A stretch of 64,000 nt of DNA from Glycomyces sambucus (GCF_900102815.1 NZ_FNGF01000002.1:62001-126000); one strand, 5' to 3'; shown: positions 24,984 to 34,596, numbered from the stretch's first letter. The notes: a model not told the origin generated them from the letters alone. Numbers and translations: made by a program.

Positions 24984-26123
24984 CTACAGCTTGCCCAAGG
25001 TCCGCAACCCCGGCAGCGGCTTCCCGTCGAAGTCGAACAGCGCCTGGTTCTCCCAGCCGTTCCCGCTCGCGGGGTCGGCCGGGTCCCAGCCCGCGCCTTC
25101 GACGCCGGTCCAGGTGGCCTCCCACCACACGACGCCGCGCCCGAGCCCGCCCGGCACGTTCTTGACGACCTCGGCGACCTGCTCCAGCCAGTACGTCTGG
25201 TTCTCCGGACTCGACGGGTACCCGGCCACCGGCTCGGGGTCGGTGATGATGTTCGCGAACCCGTCGGCGTCCCCGGTGGTGAAGGGGTACGCGGTCTCGA
25301 CCACGTAGATCGGCTTCCCGTACCGCTCCGCGACGTCGTTCAGGTTCGCCTCGAGCCCGGCGAGCGGCCCGTGCCAGTACGGGTAGTACGAGGCCCCGAT
25401 CGCGTCGAACTCGACGCCGTTCGCCACCGCGTTGTCGAAGAACCACCGGAACGCCCCGTTGTTCCCGCCCTCGGCGAGGTGCAGCATCGCCTTGGCGCCG
25501 GGGACGGTGTCGTGCACGGCGTCGCATCCGGCGGCGAGGAGCCGCCCCATCTGCTCCAGCTGGTCCCACCGGCCGTCGGGCCACAGCAGCCCGCCGTTGG
25601 TCTCGTTGCCGATCTGCACGAGCGTCGGCTTCACCCCGGCCCGCTTGAGGGCGCCGAGGACGTCGGCGGTGTGGTCGTACACGGCCGCCACCAGGTCCTC
25701 GAAGGCGAGTTCGGCCCAGGCCGCGGGCTTGTTCTGCTTGCCGGGGTCGGCCCACGCGTCGGAGTAGTGGAAGTCGACGAAGAGGTCCATCCCGGCGCGC
25801 TTCACGCGCTTGCCGAGCTCGACCACCCGCTCCTTGGTGTTGTAGCCGTCGACGGGGTCGACCCAGACCTTGGCCCGGATCGTGTCGACCCCGCTGTCGG
25901 CGAGGATCTTGACGGCGTCGCCGGTGCGGCCGTTGGCCTTGCGGTACACCGCGCCGAAGTCCTCGTTCTTGAGGAGCCCGGAGATGTCGGCGCCGCGCAC
26001 GAACTTCCCGGGCCTCCCGCCGGGCCGGTCGCCCAGCGCCTCGGCGAGGGCCGGCGTGGCCGAGGCGGCGGCGACGCCGAGGGCGCCGATCCCGGCGGCG
26101 GTGAGTGCGGTTCTGCGTTTCAT
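24984..26123 (-). CDS. ganB: Secreted GH53 endo-beta-1,4-galactanase 1
   Basis: 379 residues. ATG 26123 begins a twin-arginine-like signal (MKRRTALTAAG...ALA), implying export. The rest is a single GH53 (beta/alpha)8 barrel starting FVRGADISGLLKNE (about 41). Catalytic residues fit the family: acid/base E174 in GNETNGG and nucleophile E276 in VVETAYP; YYPYWHG and GVVWWEATW are further hallmarks. The enzyme cuts beta-1,4-galactan in type I arabinogalactan to oligosaccharides. It follows a close paralogue on the same strand, with a terminator-like hairpin between. Together with the GH42 and sugar transporter genes it forms a galactan-use locus. The symbol follows B. subtilis usage. Confidence 0.9.
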   Translation of the reverse strand: MKRRTALTAAGIGALGVAAASATPALAEALGDRPGGRPGKFVRGADISGLLKNEDFGAVYRKANGRTGDAVKILADSGVDTIRAKVWVDPVDGYNTKERVVELGKRVKRAGMDLFVDFHYSDAWADPGKQNKPAAWAELAFEDLVAAVYDHTADVLGALKRAGVKPTLVQIGNETNGGLLWPDGRWDQLEQMGRLLAAGCDAVHDTVPGAKAMLHLAEGGNNGAFRWFFDNAVANGVEFDAIGASYYPYWHGPLAGLEANLNDVAERYGKPIYVVETAYPFTTGDADGFANIITDPEPVAGYPSSPENQTYWLEQVAEVVKNVPGGLGRGVVWWEATWTGVEGAGWDPADPASGNGWENQALFDFDGKPLPGLRTLGKL

Positions 26124-26182
26124 GGGTTCGCTTTCTGCTGAGGGGCCTGCTGTCGTGAGGTCTTGCGCTGGAGGGGGTTCCG

Positions 26183-26222
26183 GGGGCCGGCCGCCGCGGA
26201 GTGCGCCGCGGCGGCCGGCCCC
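26183..26222 (-). terminator. Very strong hairpin between the two secreted GH53 genes
   Basis: A 17-bp perfect stem (26183-26199 with 26206-26222) and 6-nt loop lie 21 bp past the stop of galactanase 2. Transcription of galactanase 1 probably needs read-through or its own promoter. Confidence 0.8.
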
Positions 26223-26242
26223 GACCGGGGTCGGAGGAGGGT

Positions 26243-27352
26243 CTACAGGGTGCCGAGGGTCTTGAGCGCGGGAGTCACCTTCCACGCGTAGTCGAACAGC
26301 GCCTGGTTCTCCCAGCCGTTGCCGCTGCTCGGGTCCGCGGGGTCCCAGCCGTTGCCCCTGACGGCGGTCCAGGTGGCCTCCCACCAGAACACGCCCGCGC
26401 CGCGGCCGTTCGGGACGGCCTTGACGACGTTAGCGATCGCCTTGAGCATGTTGGACTGGCCGGTGGTGCTCGCCGGGTAGCCGGATACCGGCGTGGCCGC
26501 CGAGACGATGTTCGCGAACCCGTCGCTGTCGCTCGCGGTGAACGGGTACGCGGTCTCGACGACGTAGACGGGCTTGGCGTACCGCGAGGCCACGTCGTTC
26601 AGGTTGGACTGGAGGCCCGAGAGCGAGCCGTGCCAGTAGGGGTAGTACGAGGCGCCGATGGCGTCCCACGTGACGCCGCGGGCCCGCATCGCGTCGAAGA
26701 ACCACCGGAACAGCGAGTTGTTGCCGCCTTCGGCCAGGTGCAGCATGACCTTCGCGGCCGGCACCGTCGCGCGGACGGCGTTCGCGCCGGAGATCAGGAA
26801 CTGCGCGAGGTTGTCGAGCTGGTCGTAGCGGCCGGTGGGCCACAGCATCCCGCCGTTGAGCTCGTTGCCGACCTGCACCATCTGCGGGGCCGCACCCGCG
26901 GCGACCATCGCGCCGAGGACGTCGGCGGTGTGGTTGTAGACCGCGGTCTTCAGCTGCGCGACACTGTAGTTCGCCCAGGCCGCGGGTTTGGTCTGCTGGC
27001 CGGGGTCGGCCCAGGAGTCGGAGTAGTGGAAGTCGACGAGCACGTTGAGGCCCGCGGCCCGGGCGCGCCGGGCGACGTTCACGACGTGGGTCTTGTTGTT
27101 GTAGCCGTCGGCGGGGTTCACCCACACCTTGAGGCGGATCCAGTTGACGCCGCTCTTCTGGAGGATCCAGATCGCGTCCTCGCGCCAGCCGTCGGACCAC
27201 ATGTAGGTGCCGCCGAGCGCTTCGGACTTCGCCAGGCTGGAGATGTCGGCGCCGCGGGCGAACGCGGTCTGCGCCGAGGCCGCGGTGCCGCTGCCGAGGA
27301 CAGCGAGTGCCGGGGCGGCCACGGCGGCCGTGAGGGCGGTTCTTCTCTTCAT
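26243..27352 (-). CDS. ganB: Secreted GH53 endo-beta-1,4-galactanase 2
   Basis: 369 residues, a paralogue of the neighbouring enzyme. It has an RR-containing signal peptide (MKRRTALTAAVAAPALAVLG..., cleavage near ASA) and an AGGGAGAT ribosome site before ATG 27352. The mature protein opens FARGADISSLAKSEALGG. GH53 catalytic residues are acid/base E164 (VGNELNGG) and nucleophile E266 (VVETAYP). The two paralogues share the segments DFHYSD, HLAEGGNN, ASYYPYWHG and WEATW, which suggests duplication. It lies directly downstream of the GH42 gene, separated by a 63-bp gap with a hairpin, so its level is probably set by partial termination. It should release galacto-oligosaccharides outside the cell. 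Confidence 0.9.
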   Translation of the reverse strand: MKRRTALTAAVAAPALAVLGSGTAASAQTAFARGADISSLAKSEALGGTYMWSDGWREDAIWILQKSGVNWIRLKVWVNPADGYNNKTHVVNVARRARAAGLNVLVDFHYSDSWADPGQQTKPAAWANYSVAQLKTAVYNHTADVLGAMVAAGAAPQMVQVGNELNGGMLWPTGRYDQLDNLAQFLISGANAVRATVPAAKVMLHLAEGGNNSLFRWFFDAMRARGVTWDAIGASYYPYWHGSLSGLQSNLNDVASRYAKPVYVVETAYPFTASDSDGFANIVSAATPVSGYPASTTGQSNMLKAIANVVKAVPNGRGAGVFWWEATWTAVRGNGWDPADPSSGNGWENQALFDYAWKVTPALKTLGTL

Positions 27353-27381
27353 TGAGATCTCCCTGTTGGTGATTCGAGGGG

Positions 27382-27411
27382 CGGCGGCCCCGCGGGGGTG
27401 CGGGGCCGCCG
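27382..27411 (-). terminator. Hairpin between GH42 and GH53 genes
   Basis: A 12-bp stem (27382-27393 with 27400-27411; arm CGGCGGCCCCGC) and 6-nt loop in the 63-bp gap, directly after the GH42 stop. It is likely a terminator or attenuator within the operon. Confidence 0.7.
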
Positions 27412-27415
27412 GGGT

Positions 27416-29395
27416 CTAGGCGTCGGCGAGGACCACGACCGCTCCGGCGGGGACGGTGACGCGGCCGTCGTACGCGGTGCCGTCGAGGGCGTCCACGCCG
27501 CTCCCGGGCACCTGGACGTCCTGTCCGGTGTGGTTGATGAGGAACCGGTGGCCGCCGCGGCGCACCACCTCGACGTTCTCGGGGACCCCTTGCAGCCGTT
27601 GCACACCGGCGGCGTCGAGGGCGGTCGCGAGGAGTTCGTTCAGGCCGGTGGACTCGTCGAGCGCGGTCGCGGCGTACCAGGCGGTGCCGCGGCCGAGGTC
27701 GTGCCGGGTGAGCGCCGGGCGGCCCTCGTCGGGCCCGGAGGCGAAGCGCGCCACGGCCTCGGCGCCGTCGAGGCGCACGTGCTCGGACCAGATGCGGCCC
27801 GCCCACACGCCGCCGAGGCCGGTGCCGGAGGCCGATTCGAGGCCGAGGGCCTCGCCTTCGTGGAGCGGGTGGAACTCCTCGATCCACAGGCCGAGGGTCT
27901 CGCGCAGCGCCCCGGGGTGGGCGCCGGGGTGGACGGTGTCGTGCTCGTCGACGATCCCGGAGAAGTACGAGACCAGCAGGTGGCCGCCGTTCTCGACGTA
28001 CCCGCGCAGGTTCTTCGACGCGGCGTCGGTGAGCACGTAGGAGGAGGGCGCCACGACGAGCCGGTAGCCCGACAGGTCGGCCTCGGGGTGGGCGAAGTCG
28101 ACGGTGACGTGCTGGCGCCACAGGGCCGCGTAGTACGCCTCGACGCGCTCGCGGTACCGCAGGTCCACCGAGGGGCGCCATTCGAGTTCGAGCGCCCACC
28201 AGGACTCCCAGTCCCACAGGACCGCCACGTCGGCCTCCACGCCGCTGCCGACCACGTCGGACAGTCGCTTGAGGTCGTTCCCGAGTGCGGTGACGTCGCG
28301 CCACACCCCGGTGTCGGTGCCGCCGTGGGGGACCATCGCGGAGTGGAACTTCTCGGCGCCGGCCCGGGAGGCCCGCCACTGGAAGAACATGAGCCCGTCG
28401 GCGCCGCGCGCGACGTGCGCGAGCGAGTTGCGGCGCAGCTCGCCGGGGGTCTTGGCGATGTTGCGCGGCTGCCAGTTCACCGCGGACGTGGAGTGCTCCA
28501 TGACCATCCACGGGCCGCCCGCGACGGCCCGGGTGAGGTCGGCGCTCATCGCCAGCTCGATCTGGTGGTCCTCGCGCTCGGCGATGAGGTAGTGGTTGTT
28601 GGACACGACGTCCACGGCGCCGGCCCAGCGCCAGTAGTCCATGCCCTCGCAGTTGGGGATCATGAAGTTCGTGGTCGCCGGCACGGGGGAGTGGCGCGCG
28701 ATGGTCTCGCGCTGGAGCCGGTAGTTGGCGATGTGCTCGTCGTTGGAGAACCGCTTCCAGTCGAGCTGGAGGGCGGGGTTGACGCCGGGCGGCGCGGCGG
28801 CGGGGGCCTCGACCTGGTCGAAGGACCGGTACACCAGGCCCCAGAACGCGGTGCCCCACGCGTCGTTGAGGCGGTCCACCTCGCCGTACTTGTCCGCCAG
28901 CCACGCCTGGAACGCCGCGGTGGACGCCTCGCAGTAGCACTCCACATTGGCCCAGCCGTACTCGTTGTGCACGTGCCACAGCTCGACCGCCGGGTGCGTC
29001 CCGTACCGCCGCGCCAACTGGTCCACGATGGACTCGCACGCGTCCCGGTAGGCCGGGGCGGAGGGGCACACGCCGTGGCGCGAGCCCCCGGCGAGGGTCC
29101 GGCCCTCGGCGTCGACGAGGCGGATCTCGGGGTGCGCCCGGCGCAGCCACGCCGGGGGAGAGGAGGTGGGGGTCCCGAGGTTCACCCCGATCCCGTTGCC
29201 GTGCAGCAGCTCCACCACTTCGTCGAGGCCGCTCCAGTCGTACTCGCCCGGGGCGGGTTCGATGATCCCCCAGTTGAAGACGCCGAGGCTGACAAGGTCG
29301 ACGCCCGCCTCGCGCATCAGGCGCACGTCCTCGCGCCAGACCTCCTCGGGCCACTGTTCGGGGTTGTAGTCGCCTCCGTAGCGAATGGTCTGCAC
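27416..29395 (-). CDS. ganA: GH42 beta-galactosidase
   Basis: 659 residues, normal for GH42. GTG 29395 is chosen because AGGAGA precedes it and the protein then opens VQTIRYGGDYNPEQWPEEVW, the standard GH42 N-terminus; the frame continues upstream through the promoter region. Domain A barrel is about 1-390 with acid/base E145 (HVHNEYGW) and nucleophile E300 (VMEHSTS). The trimerisation domain is about 395-590 (VVAPSSYVLTD) and the C-terminal beta domain is rich in GGHRFLINHTG. C106-area cysteines (VECYCEA, GVCPS) may form a zinc site as in some GH42. There is no signal peptide, so it hydrolyses imported galacto-oligosaccharides in the cytoplasm. It is controlled from the divergent promoter with LacI-type operators. 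Confidence 0.92.
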   Translation of the reverse strand: MQTIRYGGDYNPEQWPEEVWREDVRLMREAGVDLVSLGVFNWGIIEPAPGEYDWSGLDEVVELLHGNGIGVNLGTPTSSPPAWLRRAHPEIRLVDAEGRTLAGGSRHGVCPSAPAYRDACESIVDQLARRYGTHPAVELWHVHNEYGWANVECYCEASTAAFQAWLADKYGEVDRLNDAWGTAFWGLVYRSFDQVEAPAAAPPGVNPALQLDWKRFSNDEHIANYRLQRETIARHSPVPATTNFMIPNCEGMDYWRWAGAVDVVSNNHYLIAEREDHQIELAMSADLTRAVAGGPWMVMEHSTSAVNWQPRNIAKTPGELRRNSLAHVARGADGLMFFQWRASRAGAEKFHSAMVPHGGTDTGVWRDVTALGNDLKRLSDVVGSGVEADVAVLWDWESWWALELEWRPSVDLRYRERVEAYYAALWRQHVTVDFAHPEADLSGYRLVVAPSSYVLTDAASKNLRGYVENGGHLLVSYFSGIVDEHDTVHPGAHPGALRETLGLWIEEFHPLHEGEALGLESASGTGLGGVWAGRIWSEHVRLDGAEAVARFASGPDEGRPALTRHDLGRGTAWYAATALDESTGLNELLATALDAAGVQRLQGVPENVEVVRRGGHRFLINHTGQDVQVPGSGVDALDGTAYDGRVTVPAGAVVVLADA

Positions 29396-29428
29396 CGCGG
29401 TCTCCTGTGGGGTTCCTTGCACAAATGC

Positions 29429-29444
29429 CTGTGAACGTGCACAG
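29429..29444. promoter_or_regulatory. LacI-type operator 1, GH42 side
   Basis: CTGTGAACGTGCACAG, a 16-bp near-palindrome 34 bp upstream of the GH42 start. It shares 13 of 16 bases with the complement of operator 2. The LacI-family gene at 34.6 kb is the likely binder. Confidence 0.72.
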
Positions 29445-29588
29445 TACTCCACGGCCTGCGACCATGCAACCTGTGATCCAGTCGGCACTCGTTTCGAAAT
29501 TGTGATCGTTTCATGAGGTACGTTCCACGTGAAACGGACGTGATCGGACATAGATATGTTGCTAACTGCGACGTGAGTCGCTAGATTC

Positions 29589-29604
29589 GTGTAAACGTTC
29601 ACAG
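29589..29604. promoter_or_regulatory. LacI-type operator 2, binding-protein side
   Basis: GTGTAAACGTTCACAG with central AACGTT, 66 bp before the solute-binding protein start and 145 bp from operator 1. Paired sites suit repression by looping. Another inverted repeat (CGTTTCA 29507-29513, TGAAACG 29530-29536) lies between them. Confidence 0.72.
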
Positions 29605-29669
29605 TCCCGAGGCGCGCCGACTTGGCCCAGCGCGCACCGGGCACCCTCTCACCCAGACAAGGACTTGAC

Positions 29670-31025
29670 ATGCGCAGCAACGGTGCTCACGCAGGACTCT
29701 CGATGAACCGGCGCCACCTCCTCGCCGCGGGCGGCGGCGTCGCCGCCGCCGGGGCCCTCGCCGCCTGCGGCGGCCCCGAGGAAGAGGAGGCCGCGTCCGG
29801 CGGCCTCGAGTGGGACGCGGACGCGCAGCAGTACGTCATCGAGGACGAGATCGCCTCCGGCGAGGTCCCCCTCAAGCTCTGGTTCGAGAACGAGGACCTC
29901 GCCAACGCGCAGATCGCCGCGTTCAAGGAGGCGTTCAAGGACGTCTACCCCGACATCCGGTTCGAGTACGAGCTCGTCGCCCAGAACGACGCCGTCAACG
30001 AGATGTCCCTCGCCGGCGAGGCCGGCAACGGCGGCGACGTCTTCATGAGCTTCTACGACCAGGTCGCCCGCGCCATCGAAGAGGGCACCGCCGCACCCCT
30101 CGGCGAGTACGAGTCCGTCCTCAAGGGACGCATGGCCGAGAACTTCCTCAGCGCCGTCACCGGCGACGACGGCCAGATCTACGCCGTCCCCGTCACCACC
30201 GAGTCCATCGCCCTGATGTACAACAAGACCCTCCTCCAGACCGTCACCGGCTCCCCCGAGCCCGCGACCACCTGGGAGGACATCCAGGCCGTCGCCGCCG
30301 ACTACAACGACCCGGCCGCCAACACCTGGACCATCCGCTGGGTCCCCGGCGAGATCTACTACTCCTACTCCGTGCTCTCCTCCATGGGCTGGCAGGCGTA
30401 CCCCGGCGGCGACGTGAACGAGCCCGGCTTCGACGACCCCGCGCTGGCCGAGGCCCTCGACTACTACAAGGGACTGCGCGGCATCTGGGACGTCCCCAGC
30501 GCCGACGCCACCCCCGAGACCGTCGAGGCCGAGTTCGCCGCCGGCAACACGCCGTACATCATCACCGGCCCCTGGGCCTTCAGCGCCTTCGACGCCGGCG
30601 CCGCCGAGAACGGCTTCGAGTACGGGGTCACCCCCATCCCCGCCGCCGCCTCCGGCGACCCGGCCTCCTCCTTCGCCGGCATGCACGTCATCGCCGTCTC
30701 CGCGTACACCGAGTACCCGGCCGCCGCGCGCGTCTTCGCGAACTTCCTCGCCTCCGACGCCGGCGCCGCCGCCCTCTACGCCACCACCGGCCAGATCCCG
30801 GCCCTCAATCCCGACCTGCTCACCGGCATCGCCGGCCTCGCCGAGGACCCGCACGTCGCCGGCATCGTCGCCCAGGGCGCCCAGGCCGACCTCTTCCCGC
30901 AGCTCCCCGAGTACTTCTGGTCCACCGCGAACGAGATGACCGTCGCCGTCTGGGACGACCTCTCGTCCTCCGCCGACGCGGCCGCGGCCGCCGTCGCCGG
31001 GTACGACGAACTCGCCGGCCTGTAA
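29670..31025 (+). CDS. ganS: Galacto-oligosaccharide ABC transporter binding lipoprotein
   Basis: 451 residues from ATG 29670 (AAGGA six bases upstream). An alternative ATG at 29703 also has AGGA and begins MNRRHLL. The signal holds a twin arginine and ends in lipobox LAAC (Cys 33). The mature protein is an extracellular solute-binding protein of the maltose type (SBP family 1): LKLWFENEDLANAQIAAFKEAF, then YAVPVTTESIALMYNKTLL and FAAGNTPYIITGPWAFSAF. It is first gene of a four-gene run with two permeases and a GH53, the same content as Bacillus ganSPQ-ganB, so beta-1,4-galacto-oligosaccharides are the probable cargo. The ATPase is not encoded here; a shared MsiK-type ATPase is likely. Confidence 0.88.
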   Translation: MRSNGAHAGLSMNRRHLLAAGGGVAAAGALAACGGPEEEEAASGGLEWDADAQQYVIEDEIASGEVPLKLWFENEDLANAQIAAFKEAFKDVYPDIRFEYELVAQNDAVNEMSLAGEAGNGGDVFMSFYDQVARAIEEGTAAPLGEYESVLKGRMAENFLSAVTGDDGQIYAVPVTTESIALMYNKTLLQTVTGSPEPATTWEDIQAVAADYNDPAANTWTIRWVPGEIYYSYSVLSSMGWQAYPGGDVNEPGFDDPALAEALDYYKGLRGIWDVPSADATPETVEAEFAAGNTPYIITGPWAFSAFDAGAAENGFEYGVTPIPAAASGDPASSFAGMHVIAVSAYTEYPAAARVFANFLASDAGAAALYATTGQIPALNPDLLTGIAGLAEDPHVAGIVAQGAQADLFPQLPEYFWSTANEMTVAVWDDLSSSADAAAAAVAGYDELAGL

Positions 31026-31043
31026 ACGGGGACGACGACGCCG

Positions 31044-32417
31044 ATGAGCACCGCTCAGAAGACCAGCGGGCCGCCCGCACCGGTGCCGGGCCTCGCCTCG
31101 GCACTGGTGTGGGGCGCCGGCCAGCTGCTCAACCGCCAGGCGGGCAAGGCCGCCTTCTTCTTCGCCTTCTTCGCCGCCCTCATCGGCTGGGAGATGGGCA
31201 CCGGCAACTACTACGCCGGGATGGACTACGCGCCGCGCACCAACGGCGGGTTCTTCGTCAAGGGCCTGTGGGGCCTGTTCACGCTCGGCACGCAGCCGCG
31301 CCAGATGACCGTCACCGGCCTCTCCGAGGGCGACAACTCGATCGTCCTCATGGCCAACGGCCTCATCAGCCTCCTCACTCTCGCGCTCCTGGCGATCGTG
31401 TGGGTCTGGAGCGTCCGCGACGCCCACGCCTACCGCCGCGCCCTCGCCTCCGGCGGCGCGCGCGAGACCTCCCGCGCCTACTTCAAGCGTGTCTGGGAGG
31501 GCGCCTTCGCGTACATCGTGCTCTCGCCCGGCCTGGTCCTCATGGTCTTCATGTCGGTCCTGCCGGTGCTCTTCGGCATCCTCGTCGCCTTCACCGACTA
31601 CAACCGCGACAACCTGCCGCCCAAGAACCTCGTCAACTGGGTCGGCTTCGAGAACTTCGCGACCATCTTCGCCGTCCCCTCCTGGACCGCCACGTTCGTC
31701 GGCGTCCTCGGCTGGACCTTCGTGTGGGCCGTCGTCGCCACCGCCACCACCTACGCCGCCGGATTCCTCCAAGCGGTGCTCCTGGCCAACCGGAAGGTGA
31801 AGTTCCCGCGGGTGTGGCGCTCGGTGTTCCTGCTCCCGTGGGCCGTCCCCGGCATCGTCTCGGCCCTGGTGTTCCGCTCCATGTTCAACGGCCAGTTCGG
31901 GCCGATCAGCCAGTGGCTCATGGACACCGGCCTCACCGACGAGCGCGTCTACTGGTTCACCGACCCCTCCCACCCCAATCTCGCCCGCGGCGTCGCGCTC
32001 CTGGTCAACCTGTGGCTCGGCTTCCCGTTCTTCATGGCCCTCGTCGGCGGCGTCCTCACCAACATCCCCGACAGCTACTACGAGGCCGCCCGCATGGACG
32101 GCGCCGGCCCGCTCCAGCAGCTGCGCCACATCACCTTTCCGGTGGTGCACCGCACCGTCGCGCCGCTGCTCATCCTCGCGTTCGTCTCCAACTTCAACAA
32201 CTTCGGCGTCATCTACTTCCTCACCCAGGGCGGCCCCGACAACGCCGACTACCGCTTCGCCGGGAGCACCGACCTGCTCATCACCTGGCTGTTCAACCTC
32301 ACCCTCGACAACCGCCTCTACAACATCGGCGCGGTGATGAGCATGCTCATCTTCGTCATCGTCGGCACCATCTCGGTGTGGAACCTCAACCGCTCCAAGG
32401 CGATCCGGGAGCTCTGA
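31044..32417 (+). CDS. ganP: Galacto-oligosaccharide ABC permease, MalF type
   Basis: 457 residues. A long N-terminal part (about 1-150) with two or three helices precedes the binding-protein-dependent permease core, as in GanP/MalF proteins. The EAA loop contacting the ATPase is YYEAARMDGAGPLQQLRHITFP (about 350-371), followed by a helix starting LLILAFVSNFNNFGVIYFLTQGGP. It starts 18 bp after ganS, whose stop is followed by GGGGACGACG. The N-terminal extension is longer than in ordinary sugar permeases. Confidence 0.88.
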   Translation: MSTAQKTSGPPAPVPGLASALVWGAGQLLNRQAGKAAFFFAFFAALIGWEMGTGNYYAGMDYAPRTNGGFFVKGLWGLFTLGTQPRQMTVTGLSEGDNSIVLMANGLISLLTLALLAIVWVWSVRDAHAYRRALASGGARETSRAYFKRVWEGAFAYIVLSPGLVLMVFMSVLPVLFGILVAFTDYNRDNLPPKNLVNWVGFENFATIFAVPSWTATFVGVLGWTFVWAVVATATTYAAGFLQAVLLANRKVKFPRVWRSVFLLPWAVPGIVSALVFRSMFNGQFGPISQWLMDTGLTDERVYWFTDPSHPNLARGVALLVNLWLGFPFFMALVGGVLTNIPDSYYEAARMDGAGPLQQLRHITFPVVHRTVAPLLILAFVSNFNNFGVIYFLTQGGPDNADYRFAGSTDLLITWLFNLTLDNRLYNIGAVMSMLIFVIVGTISVWNLNRSKAIREL

Positions 32418-32421
32418 TCCA

Positions 32422-33315
32422 ATGACCACCGCACTCGACACGCCCGCGGACCGCGCCCGCGCGGCCCGCCGACGCCGCCGCACCTCACCCCGCGCCGAAC
32501 GCGTCGCCAGCGCCTTCCTCCACCTGGAACTGCTGGTCGTCGCCGTCATCGTGATCTTCCCGCTGCTGTGGATCGTCGGCGCCTCCTTCAGCCCCGGCAC
32601 CGGCCTCGCCAACGCCAGCCCCATCCCCGAGGACGCGACCCTCGACCACTACGTCAGCCTCTTCACCGAGACCGACTACGGGCGCTGGTACCTCAACTCC
32701 CTGTACGTCGCCACCCTCAACATGGCCGGCTCGGTCGTCCTCTCCGCCCTGTGCGGCTACGTGTTCTCCCGCATCAGGTTCAAGGGCCGCAAGGCCGGGC
32801 TGCTGGGCATCCTCATCCTCCAGATGTTCCCGACCTTCCTCACCGCCATCGCCGTCTACATGCTGTTCCTCAACTTCGGGCTGCTCGACTCCCTCACCGG
32901 CCTCGCCCTCGTGAGCATCGCCGCCGCCCTCCCGTACAACACGTGGCTCATGAAGGGCTACACCGACAACCTGCCCGCGAGCCTCGACGAGGCCGCCGCG
33001 ATCGACGGCGCCAGCCGCTGGACGATCTTCGTCAAGATCGTCCTGCCGCTCATGCGCCCCATGCTCACCTTCGTGGCGATCACGCAGTTCACGATGCCGT
33101 GGATGGACTTCATCCTCCCGGCCCTGCTGCTCCAGAGCCCCGAGAAGCAGACGGTCGCGCTCGGCCTGTTCGCCATGATCGAGGACGTCTACCAGAACGC
33201 GTTCACGACCTTCGCCGCCGGCGCGGTCATCCTCGCGGTCCCGATCACCATCCTCTACATCGTCCTCCAGCGCTACCTGGTGACCGGCGCGTCCGCCGGC
33301 GCCGAGAAGGGATAG
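32422..33315 (+). CDS. ganQ: Galacto-oligosaccharide ABC permease, MalG type
   Basis: 297 residues with six predicted helices and a basic N-terminus (RAARRRRRTSPRAERV). The EAA loop is LDEAAAIDGASRWTIFVKIVLP (about 190-211). The opening helix FPLLWIVGASFSPG and closing ITILYIVLQRYLVTG are typical of MalG-type partners. It begins 4 bp after ganP and pairs with it as the transport channel. Confidence 0.9.
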   Translation: MTTALDTPADRARAARRRRRTSPRAERVASAFLHLELLVVAVIVIFPLLWIVGASFSPGTGLANASPIPEDATLDHYVSLFTETDYGRWYLNSLYVATLNMAGSVVLSALCGYVFSRIRFKGRKAGLLGILILQMFPTFLTAIAVYMLFLNFGLLDSLTGLALVSIAAALPYNTWLMKGYTDNLPASLDEAAAIDGASRWTIFVKIVLPLMRPMLTFVAITQFTMPWMDFILPALLLQSPEKQTVALGLFAMIEDVYQNAFTTFAAGAVILAVPITILYIVLQRYLVTGASAGAEKG

Positions 33316-33320
33316 AACGA

Positions 33321-34454
33321 ATGCTGCCCATGCGGGGTGCCGACGTCTCCATGACCGCCGAGATCGAGGAGCGCGGCGCGGTCTTCACCGCCGACGGGAC
33401 CGCGCGGGACCTGTTCGGGCTCCTCGCCGACCACGGCGTCAACTGGATCCGCCTGCGCCTGTGGGTCGACCCGCGCGACGAGTCCGGCGAGCCGTACATG
33501 GGCGGCACCAACGACCTGGCGACCACGGTCGCGCTGGCCCGCCGCGCGAAGGCGGCGGGCCAGCACCTCCTGCTCGACCTGCACTACTCGGACTTCTGGA
33601 CCGACCCGAAGAAGCAGTCGACGCCGAAGGCGTGGCGCGGCCTCGCCGGCGCCGACCTCGAAGCGCGCGTGCACGACTGGACCGCCGAGGTCCTCGCCGC
33701 CCTCGCCGCGGCCGGAGCCGCCCCCGACATGGTCCAGGTCGGCAACGAGATCACCAACGGGATGCTCTGGCCAGCGGGAAAGACCCCGAGGTTCCTCGAC
33801 CGGGAGCGCCGCTTCGCGGGCGAGGACCCGGCCGCGTGGGACCGCCTCGCGGGGCTCCTCAAGGCCGGCGTCGCGGCGGTCCGCGCCGCCGGGGACGCGA
33901 AGGTCGCGCTGCACCTGGACTTCGGCGGCGCCAACGAGCTCTACCGCGGCTGGTTCGACCAGGCGACCGCGCGCGGCGTCGACTTCGACGTCATCGGCCT
34001 GTCCTACTACCCGTACTGGCACGGGACCCTGAAGGACCTGGGCGAGAACATGAACGACCTCGCCGCCCGCTACGGCAAGGAGCTCGCGGTCGTGGAGACC
34101 GCGTACGCGTGGACGGGGGAGGAGCCCGAGGGGCACTTCCAGGTCTTCAAGTCCCCGATGGCCCGGACCGGCGGCTACGAGGCGTCCCCGGCGGGCCAGG
34201 CCGCGTTCCTGAGGGACCTCTACGACGTGGTCGCGGGCGTTCCCGGCGGCCTCGGGATCGTCTACTGGGAGCCCGCGTGGCTCCCGGTCGCGGGCACCAC
34301 CTGGGCCTCGCGCGCCGGGATGGAGTACGGCGACGACGTCGTGGACGAGGCCGGGAACTCCTGGGCCAACCAGGGCCTGTTCGACTTCGACGGGAACGCG
34401 CTGCCCTCGCTGCGCGCGCTCGGCGACGGGACCGGCGCGGCCCCGGCGGCGTGA
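33321..34454 (+). CDS. Cytoplasmic GH53 galactanase
   Basis: 377 residues with no signal peptide. The protein starts almost directly in the GH53 barrel (MRGADVSMTAEIEERG), after an AAGGGA site overlapping the end of ganQ. Acid/base E143 (VGNEITNG) and probable nucleophile E259 (VVETAYA) are present, along with LHYSDFW, LSYYPYWHG and VYWEPAW. It is more diverged from the two secreted enzymes than they are from each other; for example it has LHLDFGGAN where they have LHLAEGGNN. Position in the transporter operon suggests it shortens imported oligosaccharides inside the cell together with the GH42 enzyme. Confidence 0.88.
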   Translation: MLPMRGADVSMTAEIEERGAVFTADGTARDLFGLLADHGVNWIRLRLWVDPRDESGEPYMGGTNDLATTVALARRAKAAGQHLLLDLHYSDFWTDPKKQSTPKAWRGLAGADLEARVHDWTAEVLAALAAAGAAPDMVQVGNEITNGMLWPAGKTPRFLDRERRFAGEDPAAWDRLAGLLKAGVAAVRAAGDAKVALHLDFGGANELYRGWFDQATARGVDFDVIGLSYYPYWHGTLKDLGENMNDLAARYGKELAVVETAYAWTGEEPEGHFQVFKSPMARTGGYEASPAGQAAFLRDLYDVVAGVPGGLGIVYWEPAWLPVAGTTWASRAGMEYGDDVVDEAGNSWANQGLFDFDGNALPSLRALGDGTGAAPAA

Positions 34455-34596
34455 CGCCGCCCCGCTTCGTTCAACGGACCGCGAGGCCGTCACCCCCCTT
34501 GGGCGGCCCCACCGGTCCGGCGGCGCGAGCCGCGGCCCCGCCCTATCGCCGGGCGGGGACATAATGGCACTGAGGCACAAGGGAGAGTTGAGCAAC